Assembly: GCA_963457665.1 (NCBI GenBank)
Contig: OY735220.1
Span: 31,161,716-31,225,715, forward strand
Length of the DNA: 64,000 nt
Reading direction: 5' to 3'
Source of the DNA: Thysanoteuthis rhombus
Taxonomy: Eukaryota; Mollusca; Cephalopoda; Oegopsida; Thysanoteuthidae
Made by a program: the position numbers and the translations under genes. This document shows, one piece after another, positions 62,201 through 64,000 of the stretch (position 1 is its first letter; each line of letters begins with the position of its first letter). The notes below the pieces were generated by a model, which searched no databases, was not told the DNA's origin, and saw only the letters and a program-made list of their open reading frames with translations.

Positions 62201-64000
62201 AAAATTCAAAAGGCTTATTTATTGTGCATAATGAAGATTTTTTTTCAAAAACAAGCTTATCAGTTGTTAAGGCAAATTCATTATTTTATGAATTCAAAGA
62301 TTTATTTTGTGTGTTTTGCTTCATATTTATCAATGCTGAATTCATTATAAACAGTTTATAAACAAGTGCAGAAAAAAATCTTACATCTGCCTGATTTTGA
62401 AACTGTGTTGCAAAACATTGTTGCTTCTATATGTTGATTTTCTGTGTGGGATTTCAAAATGAAAACTAACCACAAACAGGGCGCATATCAATTTGCTAAT
62501 AATTGTCAAAGCTTAAATTTTTTTAAAGATTCTCTCATAAGACATTAATGCTTATTTGATTGCATGCTTTTTCCCAAATCTTTATTCACAAAGATAAACT
62601 GTGTTTTATGTATACAAATCTGAAAGGAAGAGCAAAAAGAAATGAAAGCAGCCAAATCAAACTTTAGTATTACTTAAAAAATCAATTAAAATGATTGGTC
62701 ATCATAGTGCATCAACTGTGTCATATTTTCTCCAGAAGGCATATTTAGAATGGCAGATTGTAATTATTTCCTCAAATAAGCATTTGTTTAGATAATTGGT
62801 TTGTATTTTAGACAAACCAGGACCACCGCGTGAATTCAGAGCTACAGAAATTACAGCAGAGCAACTGAAATTGGTATGGAAGGTTCCTTCTGATGATGGA
62901 GGTAGTCCTATTAAGGGCTATTATGTAGAAAAGAGGGAACAAACACGGCACTCATGGCAAGAAGTTGGAATCTGTATGTCATTGGAGCAACTTATTGATG
63001 GTCTTCAAGAAGGCTGTAAATACGTATTTCGTGTTGCTGCTGAAAATAAATATGGCAGAGGCGAGTTTGTAGAACTCCCTGAGCCAGTTACTGCCAAACA
63101 CCCATTTGGTATGTATAATGATGAAACTTTCATATGATATTTTTAAAAGTTGGACTTATTTTACTAACATATCATGCTGTACTTTTTTAATGGCTGATAT
63201 AAATAATCAATGCTTTAATCCCTTTTTGTTGACAAATCACAGTATTTTTGTTTTGTTTTATGTCTGTGTTCAACTTTTTAAGACAGTATGTATATTAAAT
63301 CCCATATACGATATAAGTAACACCTTTAATTCATTCTCTCTATAAGTTATGTAAATAATTAATAATTTTCCACCATATCTTATTTTTATAAAAGTAAATT
63401 CCATGTCTTTTATTGATGGCAAAAATTTTACCTGACAATGTTTGATAACAAATGGCTACATTTTAGTTTTTGAAAACTGAAAAAATGTTTTTTTTTTCAT
63501 CATTATACTTTTCTATTTGCATCTGTTGTCTTTTTAGACAAAAAAAATTCTTTTGTAAACCACAAGAATGGTTTTCAGAAAATTATGTGTATTGCTAAGT
63601 AAATTTTATCTCTGTTTACAGCATTTGGTAATCTTTGTAACTTTGGTGGTTGAAACTGGAATATCAGTGTCAGATTTGCATTAATTTAAATTTTGTCAAA
63701 AGACTGAAGGAAACATTCCACAATTTATGAAATTTCAAGTTTTTTTAATGTTTTAAAGACAACAAAGTTTTAAAAATCCTATGCCACTGAGATTTTAAAA
63801 CTCATTTTGATTTTGTCCTAGGTTACAAATTCTTTAAAACATAAATATTATATTATATTATAATATTGGTTTTTCATTGTTTTAAAATTTAATTCTTGCA
63901 CAGATCGTCCAGATGCTCCTGATGCACCTACTGTGAATGAAATTTTCAGCTCTAAAGCTACAATTGGCTGGAAACCACCTGGATTTGATGGAGGATCACC
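1..64000 (+). CDS. Giant titin/twitchin-superfamily muscle protein, internal part (85 exons, open at both ends)
   Basis: A single multi-exon gene spans the window. In order the product has tandem 45/90-residue repeats, an acidic tract, 25 Ig domains, a charged linker, 8 Ig domains, a PEVK-like repeat region, 3 Ig domains and 2 FN3 domains. All proposed introns are GT-AG and all exon phases agree, giving one continuous frame. Domain signatures are I-set: a B-strand Cys, the C-strand motif PKPTIKWF, and the F-strand motif YKCVATN. Members of this family are intracellular sarcomere proteins that give elasticity and filament spacing, and usually carry a C-terminal kinase, which would lie downstream. 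The Ig-linker-Ig-spring-Ig-FN3-FN3 order fits projectin/twitchin, and long spring segments fit titin. The superfamily is sure; the exact orthologue is not. The start codon and stop codon are outside the window. Confidence 0.93.
2..1490 (+). repeat. 270-bp coding tandem array (90-residue unit; 540-bp higher-order unit)
   Basis: The word ACAGATGCTGTTCAAGGGAA recurs at 2, 272, 542, 812 and 1082, with one substitution at 1352: exactly 270 bp apart. Copies alternate in sequence (ACTGGTACCGGA...ATTTCTAAATCT versus GATACCGGA...ATTAGTACAACT), so the block at 2-271 is repeated almost unchanged at 542-811. That is a 540-bp higher-order unit. Five full 90-residue copies are visible and the array extends beyond the left edge. 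All copies keep the frame. Each 90-mer is two diverged 45-mers: KSDMVSEDMPTGVLKDISDT aligns with KTDAVQGKVPQLTTKDIQQT. Confidence 0.95.
1483..2865 (+). repeat. Decayed 44-47-residue coding modules (about 10 copies)
   Basis: Downstream of the clean array the same module persists in diverged form. Module starts include KSDTLEEVV, KSDIIEEAT, QTGVVQQEI, KSDVVLEHV, KTDVMVEQV, KSDVIHEKL, MTGIIEEHL, KTDVITGEP, RSGIMEEHL and RSDIISGED, spaced 44-47 residues apart. The core is K/R-S/T-D/G-x-hydrophobic, then a D-I-S-like motif about 13 residues later. One pair of modules is itself duplicated: both halves contain EEHLTENGL followed by DIS about 92 residues apart. This is coding sequence inside the first exon. 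Confidence 0.8.
2866..3469 (+). other. Acidic, phenylalanine-punctuated coding tail of the first exon
   Basis: This coding stretch opens with an almost purely acidic run (IIEEEEDEDEDEIFEEADEI) and then repeats short hydrophobic/aromatic patches between charged blocks: EFSLAS, EFSISQ, EFAFTLED, EFNLSLKE, TFAFEDKS. A lysine-rich part and the sequence TLEEQVVLKQKIRED follow. The patches have a beta-prone look but match no domain I recognise. It lies just before the first Ig domain. Confidence 0.75.
3470..5656 (+). other. Intron (2.2 kb) between the repeat exon and Ig1
   Basis: The donor is gtaatt at 3470 and the acceptor is aaatag before 5657. It contains a decayed tRNA-type SINE at about 4130-4230 and an 11-bp perfect hairpin at 5160-5187. 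Short open frames here have no family resemblance. The remainder is AT-rich with nothing recognisable. Confidence 0.85.
4125..4230 (+). mobile_element. Decayed tRNA-derived SINE head
   Basis: A box-A-like word (TAGCCAAGTAGTTAG) begins at 4139 and a box-B-like word (AGTTCAAACTCC) lies at 4181-4192. The spacing of 42 bp is that of a tRNA-type internal RNA polymerase III promoter. No cloverleaf folds cleanly, so it is not a live tRNA gene. The 3' end of the element is not clear. Confidence 0.5.
5657..6288 (+). CDS. Ig domain 1 (exons 5657-5793 and 6116-6288)
   Basis: The two exons are joined phase 0 > 2 > 1. The product starts KVEKKDVRAEYTPSFEQGL and carries ISWYKNG at the C strand and YTCKATNKFG at the F strand. 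The B strand reads FTVIIKG, so the usual B-strand Cys is a Val and only the F-strand Cys is present. The domain is split just after the conserved Trp (TG|G), one of the positions also used in the later cassettes. It is the first folded domain after the long repeat exon. Confidence 0.9.
6806..7715 (+). CDS. Ig domain 2 cassette (exons 6806-6849, 6990-7066, 7549-7715)
   Basis: This is the first of twenty cassettes with the linker / 77-nt / 167-nt plan. The linker exon codes TNAPEFEEKLTNM. The second exon codes the A'-C strands with MKCKVVGKPQPTVKWF. The third codes C' to G with VYKCVATNSSG. Unlike most later copies, the G strand lacks the second Cys of AECEA: it reads SKTSEATVTIE. The exon lengths are 44, 77 and 167 nt. 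Confidence 0.92.
8115..9341 (+). CDS. Ig domain 3 cassette (exons 8115-8167, 8322-8398, 9175-9341)
   Basis: A longer 53-nt linker exon codes KGPSKNRPIFEEVFKSS. The following exons code ELKCKVTGEPLPTIKWF and DGREIKPSTKIRITQDGS, then VYKCVATNLVGSTECEAKI. The intron between the 77- and 167-nt exons is 776 bp and holds a minus-strand LINE C-terminal remnant. Confidence 0.92.
8885..8985 (-). mobile_element. LINE ORF2 C-terminal remnant
   Basis: Read on the minus strand, this stretch gives FFSNRMAEL, then an in-frame stop, then NRLPEYVDLSSDVNDF. This matches the C-terminal signature FSNR...WN.LP..VV....V..FK of many non-LTR reverse transcriptases; the stop (TAG) replaces the Trp codon TGG. Only about 100 bp are recognisable. 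The clade cannot be named from so little. Confidence 0.6.
9752..10317 (+). CDS. Ig domain 4 cassette (exons 9752-9789, 9946-10022, 10151-10317)
   Basis: This cassette is compact with short introns (156 and 128 bp). The linker is the minimal 38-nt form (RKPEFEEPLKPM). The C-strand motif is PIPTLRWF and the F strand is VYKCVATNSTG. The G strand reads AECQCTVTVG with an extra Cys, a variant shared with Ig13. Confidence 0.93.
10449..11666 (+). CDS. Ig domain 5 cassette (exons 10449-10492, 10984-11060, 11500-11666)
   Basis: The linker exon is 44 nt (RSRKPEFEEVIKPA). Core motifs are LTCKVTGHPKPTIKWF and LYKCIATNTIGSAECEAT. The intron at 10493-10983 contains a stretch of higher GC around 10650-10850 with an open frame of 62 codons, which I could not match to anything. 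Confidence 0.92.
12135..14341 (+). CDS. Ig domain 6 cassette (exons 12135-12172, 12318-12394, 14175-14341)
   Basis: The linker codes RKPEFIEPLKEA. The second exon reads MRCKVTGEPKPSIKWL and the third DDKELKQTSNIRLTQDGE to VYKCVATNHLGTAECQAK, ending unusually with SCTP. The intron between the last two exons is 1,780 bp, the second longest inside a cassette being 1,421 bp. It carries two sets of diverged direct repeats described separately. Confidence 0.92.
12500..12905 (+). repeat. Pair of diverged direct repeats in the Ig6 intron (about 105 bp, about 290 bp apart)
   Basis: The stretch at about 12505-12610 recurs at about 12800-12905. Shared order of words: GATGTAGTTG / GATGTTG, GGCAATATCACTGGA / GCATCAATGTCACTGGA, GAAGGAAGGGAGATGTAT / GGAGAAAGGGAGATGTAT, and GTGCCAGGTA / CACCAAGTGTTA. 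The region is clearly richer in GC than flanking introns. The family is unknown to me. It is probably a decayed transposon or tandem repeat. Confidence 0.6.
13185..13800 (+). repeat. Pair of diverged direct repeats in the Ig6 intron (about 160 bp, about 440 bp apart)
   Basis: About 13190-13352 and 13632-13796 align. Both have a GAGAGAGA-rich lead, then AATGAG.(A/C)(A/T)TTGACCATGTGT, GGCTTT.ATAG.GGTCATC.TAGGAAGTG(A/G)CATTTT and CTAGCTAAAAGAAG. The sequence between them (including GGGGGCGCTACACATGG) is not repeated. I find no coding content and cannot assign a family. Confidence 0.65.
14342..15379 (+). other. Intron (1.0 kb) between Ig6 and Ig7
   Basis: The sequence is AT-rich with donor gtttgt and acceptor ctttcag. 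I see no element, open frame or repeat worth naming in it. Confidence 0.8.
15380..16962 (+). CDS. Ig domain 7 cassette (exons 15380-15432, 15912-15988, 16796-16962)
   Basis: The 53-nt linker codes DKIVKRKPEFEEVLKPT. The middle exon reads LMCKVDGNPKPTIKWFL, where the last residue of the split codon is Leu (CT|T) instead of the usual Lys or Arg. The last exon reads NGKEIKSTMKNKLSQED and TYKCVATNPLGSAECEAVV. Its first intron holds a minus-strand SINE remnant. Confidence 0.92.
15640..15860 (-). mobile_element. Decayed tRNA-derived SINE, minus strand
   Basis: On the minus strand a box-A-like word (TGGCTAGCATGCTGG, about 15840-15820) is followed about 35-40 bp later by a box-B-like word (GAGTTTGAACCTCG, about 15800-15787). 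Then comes GTGTCACC, a body, and a purine-rich GAGAGA tail toward 15640. This is the classic head-body-tail order of a tRNA-type SINE. The copy is diverged. Confidence 0.55.
17161..18994 (+). CDS. Ig domain 8 cassette (exons 17161-17198, 17330-17406, 18828-18994)
   Basis: The linker reads EKPVFEEVLQPT. Core motifs are MKCKVNGEPKPTIKWF, DGKEIRNTSKSVLSRDGA and VYKCVATNSAGTAECEAQV. The third exon closely resembles that of Ig11 (shared RNTSKS and ILKIP), and both are followed by a linker starting ECKP. That suggests block duplication within the array. Its 1.4-kb intron is filled by a diverged tandem repeat. Confidence 0.92.
17700..18580 (+). repeat. Diverged tandem repeat, about 145-bp unit, in the Ig8 intron
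   Basis: The word CAATATCTCCAAAA, or a close variant, recurs near 17765, 17910, 18057, 18188 and 18332. Each is followed by AATGAATTTCAATGAAATTTTGT-like, GGGCAATGGGCTA-like, TTTGGGGCTGATCCAAGAA-like and CCCTGCATC-like words. A roughly 55-bp direct repeat (TCAATTTACA...CTTTCT.GTCCA) lies at both edges, near 17710 and 18528. The unit is dispersed: a related array sits at 24640-25345. Confidence 0.7.
19522..21318 (+). CDS. Ig domain 9 cassette (exons 19522-19559, 20537-20613, 21152-21318)
   Basis: The linker is CKPQFEEVLQPV after the split Glu codon. Core motifs are DMKCKVTGEPKPTIKWF and LYKCVATNSAGMAECEATV. In the C'-E region the usual QDG turn is replaced by QTEE. Its first intron (977 bp) contains a minus-strand LINE fragment. 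Confidence 0.92.
19775..20290 (-). mobile_element. LINE ORF2 3' fragment, minus strand
   Basis: On the minus strand one frame gives LGPKHWNCISAETTLTTELL, then NFKTSLRKFLGKISDNPTTPGY. This fits the WN...E......FK..L..FL signature at the C-terminus of non-LTR reverse transcriptases. An upstream stretch in another frame (FKILQELVPYDLN) fits the preceding part of the same region. The fragment is 5'-truncated and frame-broken. Its GC is higher than the surrounding intron. Confidence 0.65.
21651..22236 (+). CDS. Ig domain 10 cassette (exons 21651-21688, 21808-21884, 22070-22236)
   Basis: This is the most compact early cassette (586 bp in total). Motifs are TKPFFEEVLKPI, MSCRVNGEPKPTIKWF, DGKEIKNTSRTRICEDGN and LYKCIATNPVGSAECEATV. 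The acceptor of the middle exon is preceded by an almost uninterrupted run of about 18 T. Confidence 0.93.
22671..23629 (+). CDS. Ig domain 11 cassette (exons 22671-22708, 23113-23189, 23463-23629)
   Basis: The linker is RKPEFEEVLSPI. Core motifs are MKCKVIGDPKPTIKWF, DKKEIRNTSKSMISQDGS and VYKCMATNSAGSAECEANA. The third exon is closest to those of Ig8 and Ig12. Confidence 0.92.
24098..25716 (+). CDS. Ig domain 12 cassette (exons 24098-24135, 24409-24485, 25550-25716)
   Basis: The linker is CKPEFEQPLQPI. The middle exon reads MRCRVIGEPKPTIKWS, a Ser instead of Phe after the core Trp. The third exon reads NGKVLMNTSKSMISQDGN and LYKCIATNPLGTAECEAKA. The C'-strand motif DGKEI is changed to NGKVL. 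The 1.06-kb intron before the third exon is mostly repeat-derived. Confidence 0.92.
24640..25350 (+). repeat. Second array of the CAATATCTCCAAAA repeat family, in the Ig12 intron
   Basis: Related units to those at 17700-18580 appear in the same orientation: CAATATCTCTGAAAG near 24670, CAATATCTCCAAAAG near 24945, and GATATTTCCAAAAG near 25188. Each has AATGAATTTC / GGGTGGGCAA-like words. The block ends with GGCAGAGGTATGTGCTCACT and GAGTGC, which resembles the terminal word of a widespread invertebrate interspersed repeat as I remember it. The family name is not known to me. Confidence 0.6.
26218..27099 (+). CDS. Ig domain 13 cassette (exons 26218-26261, 26396-26472, 26933-27099)
   Basis: The linker departs from the usual form (VQIKPEFVEVLKSV) and begins with Val, not Glu, at the split codon. 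Core motifs are LNCKVSGEPTPTVKWF and LYKCVATNAAG. The G strand has the double-Cys form AECQCTVTFE also seen in Ig4. Confidence 0.92.
27243..28100 (+). CDS. Ig domain 14 cassette (exons 27243-27286, 27586-27662, 27940-28100)
   Basis: This is the first cassette with the shorter 161-nt last exon, two codons shorter at the G strand (ends AKIEG). That form continues through Ig19. The linker is AKVKPMFEEVFEPA. Core motifs are LTCRVIGCPKPTIKWF (an extra Cys before the PKP turn), then ANIEIKPSSNTKIIQEGN, an unusual Ala-Asn at the DG turn, and IYKCVATNVVG. Confidence 0.92.
28589..29389 (+). CDS. Ig domain 15 cassette (exons 28589-28641, 29018-29094, 29229-29389)
   Basis: The 53-nt linker reads WVPEKKKPVFEEVIKSA. 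Core motifs are LKCKVTGEPKPTIKWF, DGKEIKSTSNTRMTQDG and TYKCVATNVVGSAQCEAKV. The introns on both sides still align with those around Ig17 and Ig18 (for example GAAATGCAATATGTACAT.AGATATCT), so this cassette shares a recent ancestor with them. Confidence 0.93.
29727..30914 (+). CDS. Ig domain 16 cassette (exons 29727-29779, 30332-30408, 30754-30914)
   Basis: The linker is LKTGQKKPVFEEVFSSL. The second exon reads LKCKVTGEPKPTIKWF and the third DGKEIRPTMNTKIIQEG with TYKCVATNDAGTAECEAKV. The third exon is nearly identical to those of Ig17 and Ig18 and forms the left end of the 1,633-bp duplication. Confidence 0.93.
30754..34019 (+). repeat. Recent tandem duplication: two 1,633-bp units (30754-32386 and 32387-34019)
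   Basis: Each unit holds a 161-nt third exon, an 804-bp intron, a 53-nt linker exon, a 312-bp intron, a 77-nt exon and a 226-bp intron. Every one of these six segments has exactly the same length in both units. By eye the units are about 99% identical, with scattered substitutions and no indels, in introns as well as exons. A third, clearly diverged copy of the exon follows at 34020. The junction lies at or near the 5' edge of the third exon. Confidence 0.95.
31719..32547 (+). CDS. Ig domain 17 cassette (exons 31719-31771, 32084-32160, 32387-32547)
   Basis: Motifs are LVPEKKKPVFEEVIKSK, LKCKVTGVPNPTIKWF (a PNP variant of the usual PKP), and DGKEIRPTMNTKITQEGM to TYKCVATNDAG. The third exon shares the word ACTATGAATACC with Ig16 but CACTCAAGAGGGTATG with Ig18, so it looks like a crossover or conversion product. 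Confidence 0.93.
33352..34180 (+). CDS. Ig domain 18 cassette (exons 33352-33404, 33717-33793, 34020-34180)
   Basis: The first two exons are identical in protein to those of Ig17. The third differs slightly (PTTNTKITQEGM and AKVEG at the end). Downstream of 34180 the intron no longer matches the duplicated intron closely. Confidence 0.93.
34181..35013 (+). other. Intron (833 bp) between Ig18 and Ig19
   Basis: The first part is a diverged relative of the 804-bp introns after Ig16 and Ig17: CCCTACAAAATTATATA..., ATTGACTATTATATAATTGT and CAATTCAGTTTTTAGAAAAA are shared in order. The rest has nothing recognisable. Confidence 0.7.
35014..36110 (+). CDS. Ig domain 19 cassette (exons 35014-35066, 35646-35722, 35950-36110)
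   Basis: The linker is LKPGKRKPVFEEVIKSI. Core motifs are LQCQVTGDPKPKIKWF and DGKEIRSTSSTKIIQED to SYKCVATNEVGTAECEAKV. It is the last cassette with a 161-nt third exon. The intron between linker and middle exon received a LINE on the minus strand. Confidence 0.92.
35197..35232. repeat. (AC)n microsatellite
   Basis: About 18 uninterrupted AC dinucleotides. On the minus strand it is a (GT)n run directly following the 3' end of a LINE, so it probably began as that element's simple-repeat tail. Confidence 0.97.
35233..35600 (-). mobile_element. LINE (endonuclease/reverse-transcriptase type) 3' end, minus strand
   Basis: Read on the minus strand, separate stretches give EEFEEYIYLDQLIKLEG, then IKPDRRWSDELDWL and FRKVFVEQWT. 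These match the conserved C-terminal blocks YLG..I...G, R.RW.DDL and EAFVQQWT of a common non-LTR retrotransposon class (possibly RTE-like). They lie in more than one frame and material is missing between them, so the copy is decayed. It ends in the (GT)n tail. Confidence 0.75.
36111..37208 (+). other. Intron (1.1 kb) between Ig19 and Ig20
   Basis: AT-rich with an 84-codon minus-strand frame and a 63-codon plus-strand frame, neither of which resembles a known protein. No repeat was recognised. Confidence 0.75.
37209..38118 (+). CDS. Ig domain 20 cassette (exons 37209-37252, 37692-37768, 37949-38118)
   Basis: The linker is ETKKPEFQEVIKPV. The middle exon reads LSCVVIGQPKPILKWF. The third exon is 170 nt, one codon longer than the standard, ending TLEGG. 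F-strand motif: TYKCVASNTAGSTECEAQV. Confidence 0.92.
38604..38690 (+). repeat. 18-bp coding minisatellite (EPKEEK hinge)
   Basis: The 18-bp word GAGCCAAAAGAAGAAAAA is repeated about 3.5 times with a diverged last copy (GCGCCAAAGGAAACAAAA). It codes EPKEEK units. The sequence resembles a miniature PEVK segment inserted at the domain boundary. Confidence 0.9.
38604..39590 (+). CDS. Ig domain 21 cassette with EPKEEK hinge (exons 38604-38752, 38979-39055, 39424-39590)
   Basis: This is the last three-exon cassette. The linker exon is enlarged to 149 nt and codes repeated EPKEEK before the standard APVFEENLQSI, a short PEVK-like hinge. The second exon reads LKCKVTGEPKPTIKWF and the third VYKCVATNTMGTAETKC. 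The distance from the F-strand Cys to the next Cys differs from other cassettes because AECEA has become AETKC. Confidence 0.93.
39811..40110 (+). CDS. Ig domain 22 (single exon)
   Basis: A 300-nt phase 1-1 exon codes a full domain, from EAPVFTRKLTDKDCREGRPF through ITWYFNQKT to IKAVARNKAG and FTVEG. Both core Cys positions are replaced (B strand FDVGVKG, F strand IKAVARN). The exon plan changes here from three exons to one. Confidence 0.93.
40460..41087 (+). CDS. Ig domain 23 (exons 40460-40574 and 40915-41087)
   Basis: The domain is split at the core Trp codon (TG|G). Motifs are RKETPKFIKKLENYEIDELD, FEVIVSGRPKPTVIW and ITARAVNAAGQ. Neither core Cys is present. Its donor (gtttgt) is weak. 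Confidence 0.9.
41413..41900 (+). CDS. Ig domain 24 (exon 41413-41524 and first part of 41736-41965)
   Basis: Motifs are KKPTFVKKIENKLVPENG, FECKVNGQPTPTICW and VKAVAVNRGGE. The B-strand Cys is present but the F-strand Cys is Val. The split again falls on the Trp codon. The second exon (230 nt) runs on into the next Ig domain without an intron at the boundary, a break from the pattern elsewhere. Confidence 0.9.
41901..42569 (+). CDS. Ig domain 25 (end of exon 41736-41965 plus exon 42284-42569)
   Basis: It starts RGKAPTFIEQPLKCTVLEG, with the intron inside the early strands rather than at the Trp. The B strand is FHCKIDGDPKPTIEW and the F strand YTVTITNEHGA, lacking the second Cys. After the domain the exon continues with DKEEEETDWKSALKHR, which leads into the charged linker. 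Confidence 0.9.
42570..43475 (+). other. Intron (906 bp) within the linker region
   Basis: AT-rich with a donor gtaatg and acceptor gatgtag. Nothing recognisable is present. Confidence 0.8.
43476..43928 (+). CDS. Charged unique linker (exons 43476-43641 and 43734-43928)
   Basis: About 120 residues without an Ig signature. The first exon reads EQEERVLDEADGLDISLRKV, then SLAESESIRPDDTKRTMTLE. The second is Lys/Glu-rich (KKAPQKKEEKPKEDDKGKFE) and ends QDGGFKISKKS. RKVS and KRTMT are basophilic-kinase-type sites by pattern. The linker joins Ig25 to Ig26 and is not repeated anywhere in the window. In twitchins and titins such linkers are regulatory or signalling hubs; that is family knowledge, not shown here. 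Confidence 0.88.
44375..44633 (+). CDS. Ig domain 26 (single exon)
   Basis: The frame is set by phase 0 at the acceptor (ttgtag), giving WKWTRPLEDFYTRERECATY to FVE. The longer open frame in this stretch is a shadow. Motifs are YECELFVTDAIVVWKV and VISCEYGKLKTEAKL. This is the first domain of the second Ig type, with G strands of the form TEAKLFV. Confidence 0.9.
44634..45397 (+). other. Intron (764 bp) between Ig26 and Ig27
   Basis: AT-rich, with donor gtgagt and acceptor tttatag. Nothing recognisable. Confidence 0.8.
45398..45664 (+). CDS. Ig domain 27 (single exon)
   Basis: Exactly 267 nt, a length shared by six of the eleven single-exon Ig domains between here and 61988. It reads VPPDFVEVIQDMTVSEKGEA, FRCKTNDDEAEVQWFMNDKP and CQIVAKLPDKQCAAKLIV. 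The conserved F-strand Cys aligns with DECQIVA. Confidence 0.92.
46010..46200 (+). mobile_element. LINE 3' end, plus strand
   Basis: One frame from 46089 reads TRWRDELDKFRKYWLRDAHD, then RELWRILGKVYVQ and a stop at 46188. This is the RW.D(E/D)L...W.R.A.DR..WR.LG.AYVQ block that closes the reverse transcriptase ORF of a common LINE class, the same class as the minus-strand copy near 35.3 kb. The copy is strongly 5'-truncated. Confidence 0.8.
46201..46241 (+). repeat. (GGA)n(GAT)n microsatellite, LINE tail
   Basis: A (GAG/GGA) run is followed by eight or so ATG/GAT triplets, directly downstream of the LINE stop codon. This position is typical of the simple 3' tail of such elements. Confidence 0.95.
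47167..47433 (+). CDS. Ig domain 28 (single exon)
   Basis: It reads AQPAKFVQKIRDKNVKENET, FSCEVSRAGAHVKWFLDGEE and ITACVDNDKSTAKLKV. Both core Cys are present. It is the only exon in a stretch of about 3.7 kb. Confidence 0.92.
47434..49380 (+). other. Intron (1.9 kb) between Ig28 and Ig29
   Basis: Very AT-rich throughout, with the donor gtgaga and acceptor attccag. No repeat, open frame or motif is recognisable. Confidence 0.8.
49381..49659 (+). CDS. Ig domain 29 (single exon)
   Basis: 279 nt, four codons longer than its neighbours. It reads LPAVFIKGLYDMVVYEKQEL, FTLDVTISKPQPGVKWYYKN and LYSCKIGKNSTQGIVTV. The B-strand Cys is absent (Asp-Val). The B-C loop is longer (SKPQPG). Confidence 0.92.
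49660..51176 (+). other. Intron (1.5 kb) between Ig29 and Ig30
   Basis: A short GC-richer patch (GGAGGAGTGGGTGCCAGAGC) near 50350 stands out from the AT-rich background and may be a mobile-element remnant, but I cannot identify it. Open frames at 49726-50023 have no family resemblance. Confidence 0.7.
51177..51446 (+). CDS. Ig domain 30 (single exon)
   Basis: It reads EEEPIFTTEMKDQTVTEKQT, FECELNKPNVKVIWKKNNKP and YTCHLPTEKGISAKLKV. With Ig31 and Ig32 it forms a closely related trio sharing VTEKQTA / VKEKQTA / VIEKQKA. Confidence 0.93.
51812..52078 (+). CDS. Ig domain 31 (single exon)
   Basis: It reads LPPTFKLDLTNVTVKEKQTA, LKCELTKENMPVKWLKNGKE and YTCVCGDVSTKATLKVEG. The VCGDVSTKATL strand is nearly identical to VIGDVETKATL of Ig32, pointing to a local domain duplication. 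Confidence 0.93.
52418..52684 (+). CDS. Ig domain 32 (single exon)
   Basis: It reads LPAAFRKPLNDVHVIEKQKA, LQCEVTKSSATVKWLKDGKE and YSCVIGDVETKATLFVDG. Of this group it is the nearest to a consensus domain. Confidence 0.93.
53179..53445 (+). CDS. Ig domain 33 (single exon)
   Basis: It reads GAIEFLKPLKDLTIMEKEKA, MECEINKPNKKAVWKFENEQ and YTIVVDGVKSSAVLMVDG. The F-strand Cys is replaced by Ile-Val. It is the last folded domain before the spring exon. Confidence 0.92.
53446..54183 (+). other. Intron (738 bp) before the spring exon
   Basis: T-rich, with donor gtgagt and acceptor ttttcag. Several short frames are open by chance. Nothing else is recognisable. Confidence 0.8.
54184..58110 (+). CDS. 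PEVK-like polyampholyte spring exon (about 1,309 codons; 3' end approximate)
   Basis: The acceptor ttttcag at 54183 gives phase 1, so the in-frame ATG at 54150 is intronic and not a start. The exon begins AVSTDGQDVGSDSSHDIDLQ. Residues up to about 140 are irregular repeats of the type VDQDASIKVDESVDKDASLKV. About 140-1,240 are 24 copies of a 45-residue Lys/Glu/Asp/Pro unit, and the end returns to VDQ-type repeats. No Cys, Trp or globular signature is visible. Lys roughly balances Asp plus Glu, so it is a near-neutral polyampholyte expected to be disordered and elastic, comparable in role to titin PEVK segments. The donor is unresolved: phase-1 candidates lie after 58065 (g|gtgttg) and 58110 (a|gtatta); coding-like VDQDAS text continues to about 58110. 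Confidence 0.88.
54600..57895 (+). repeat. 135-bp coding tandem array, 24 copies (45-residue unit = 3 x 15)
   Basis: The anchor CCAATTAGTAAAGAT, or a close variant, falls every 135 bp from 54660 to 57762 (23 intervals, one copy short by a codon). Each 45-residue unit is three 15-mers: ALKPISKDIEEADKK, LVKPIGKEAEETDKK and PAKPVGKDKDEAEKK. So the basal period is 45 bp. Around 56131-56670 two 270-bp blocks are identical by eye, a recent two-unit duplication. End copies are more diverged than middle ones. Confidence 0.96.
58111..60480 (+). other. Intron (about 2.4 kb) after the spring exon
   Basis: It holds a CT-rich degenerate minisatellite at about 58430-58640 and a perfect 13-bp hairpin at 59761-59795. 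A strong-looking donor (ttatt|gtaaga) sits at 58166 in a phase that would need an extra exon to rejoin the Ig exon at 60481. I could not find such an exon. The remainder is AT-rich. Confidence 0.7.
58430..58640. repeat. CT-rich degenerate minisatellite (about 60-bp period)
   Basis: Blocks of CCCTCC/TCTCTCT alternate with AATAGAAACATCCTC, ATTGTAAAAAGATTGACAT, GATGAAAAAATAAACATCCTC and ATTGTAAAAAGATAAACAT. The units are diverged, and the array is pyrimidine-rich on this strand. Confidence 0.6.
60481..60747 (+). CDS. Ig domain 34 (single exon)
   Basis: It reads EKPLEFLSPLKDQEVIEDDN, LVCEVSRRDVAGCWMKAGKE and YEFRIMDKSTKAYVKVK. The F-strand Cys is Phe. It is the first folded domain after the spring, 267 nt like most of the single-exon type. 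Confidence 0.92.
61098..61367 (+). CDS. Ig domain 35 (single exon)
   Basis: It reads GGISFNKHLEDQRINWVPGE, FDCEINRPDIPVQWFRNGKP and YSMSARGSKSTASLIVEG. The B-strand Cys is present and the F-strand Cys is replaced by Ser-Met. The donor is gtaaaa. Confidence 0.92.
61701..61988 (+). CDS. Ig domain 36, the Ig preceding FN3 (single exon)
   Basis: It reads PPDYKLDDKYKETIYIKAEE, VPFTGFPVPKAIWKFNDGDL, PDARRMTVESVKN and YTLILKNPAGETDVTVNLVV. The PFxGFPxPxxxWxxxxxxLPDxRR pattern followed by VVLDKPGPP is the form found where twitchin/titin Ig domains hand over to FN3 domains. Core Cys residues are absent. Confidence 0.93.
61989..62811 (+). other. Intron (823 bp) between Ig36 and FN3-1
   Basis: AT-rich with donor gtaatg and acceptor attttag. 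Nothing recognisable. Confidence 0.8.
62812..63108 (+). CDS. Fibronectin type III domain 1 (single exon)
   Basis: The domain reads DKPGPPREFRATEITAEQLK, LVWKVPSDDGGSPIKGYYVE, KREQTRHSWQEVG, and YVFRVAAENKYGRGE with closing TAKHPF. It has the conserved Pro-Pro start, the B-strand Trp (VWKVP), the DDGGSPI loop, the C-strand Tyr and the F-strand YVFRVAAEN of muscle A-band-type FN3 domains. Phase 1-1. Confidence 0.95.
63109..63903 (+). other. Intron (795 bp) between FN3-1 and FN3-2
   Basis: AT-rich with donor gtatgt and acceptor ttgcacag. Nothing recognisable. Confidence 0.8.
63904..64000 (+). CDS. Fibronectin type III domain 2, partial (cut by window edge)
   Basis: It begins DRPDAPDAPTVNEIFSSKAT and continues IGWKPPGFDGGSP up to the last base. 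The same Trp-Lys-x-Pro and DGGSP landmarks as in FN3-1 are present. The second consecutive FN3 fits the FN3-FN3-Ig super-repeats of twitchin, projectin and TTN-1-type titins. Confidence 0.93.
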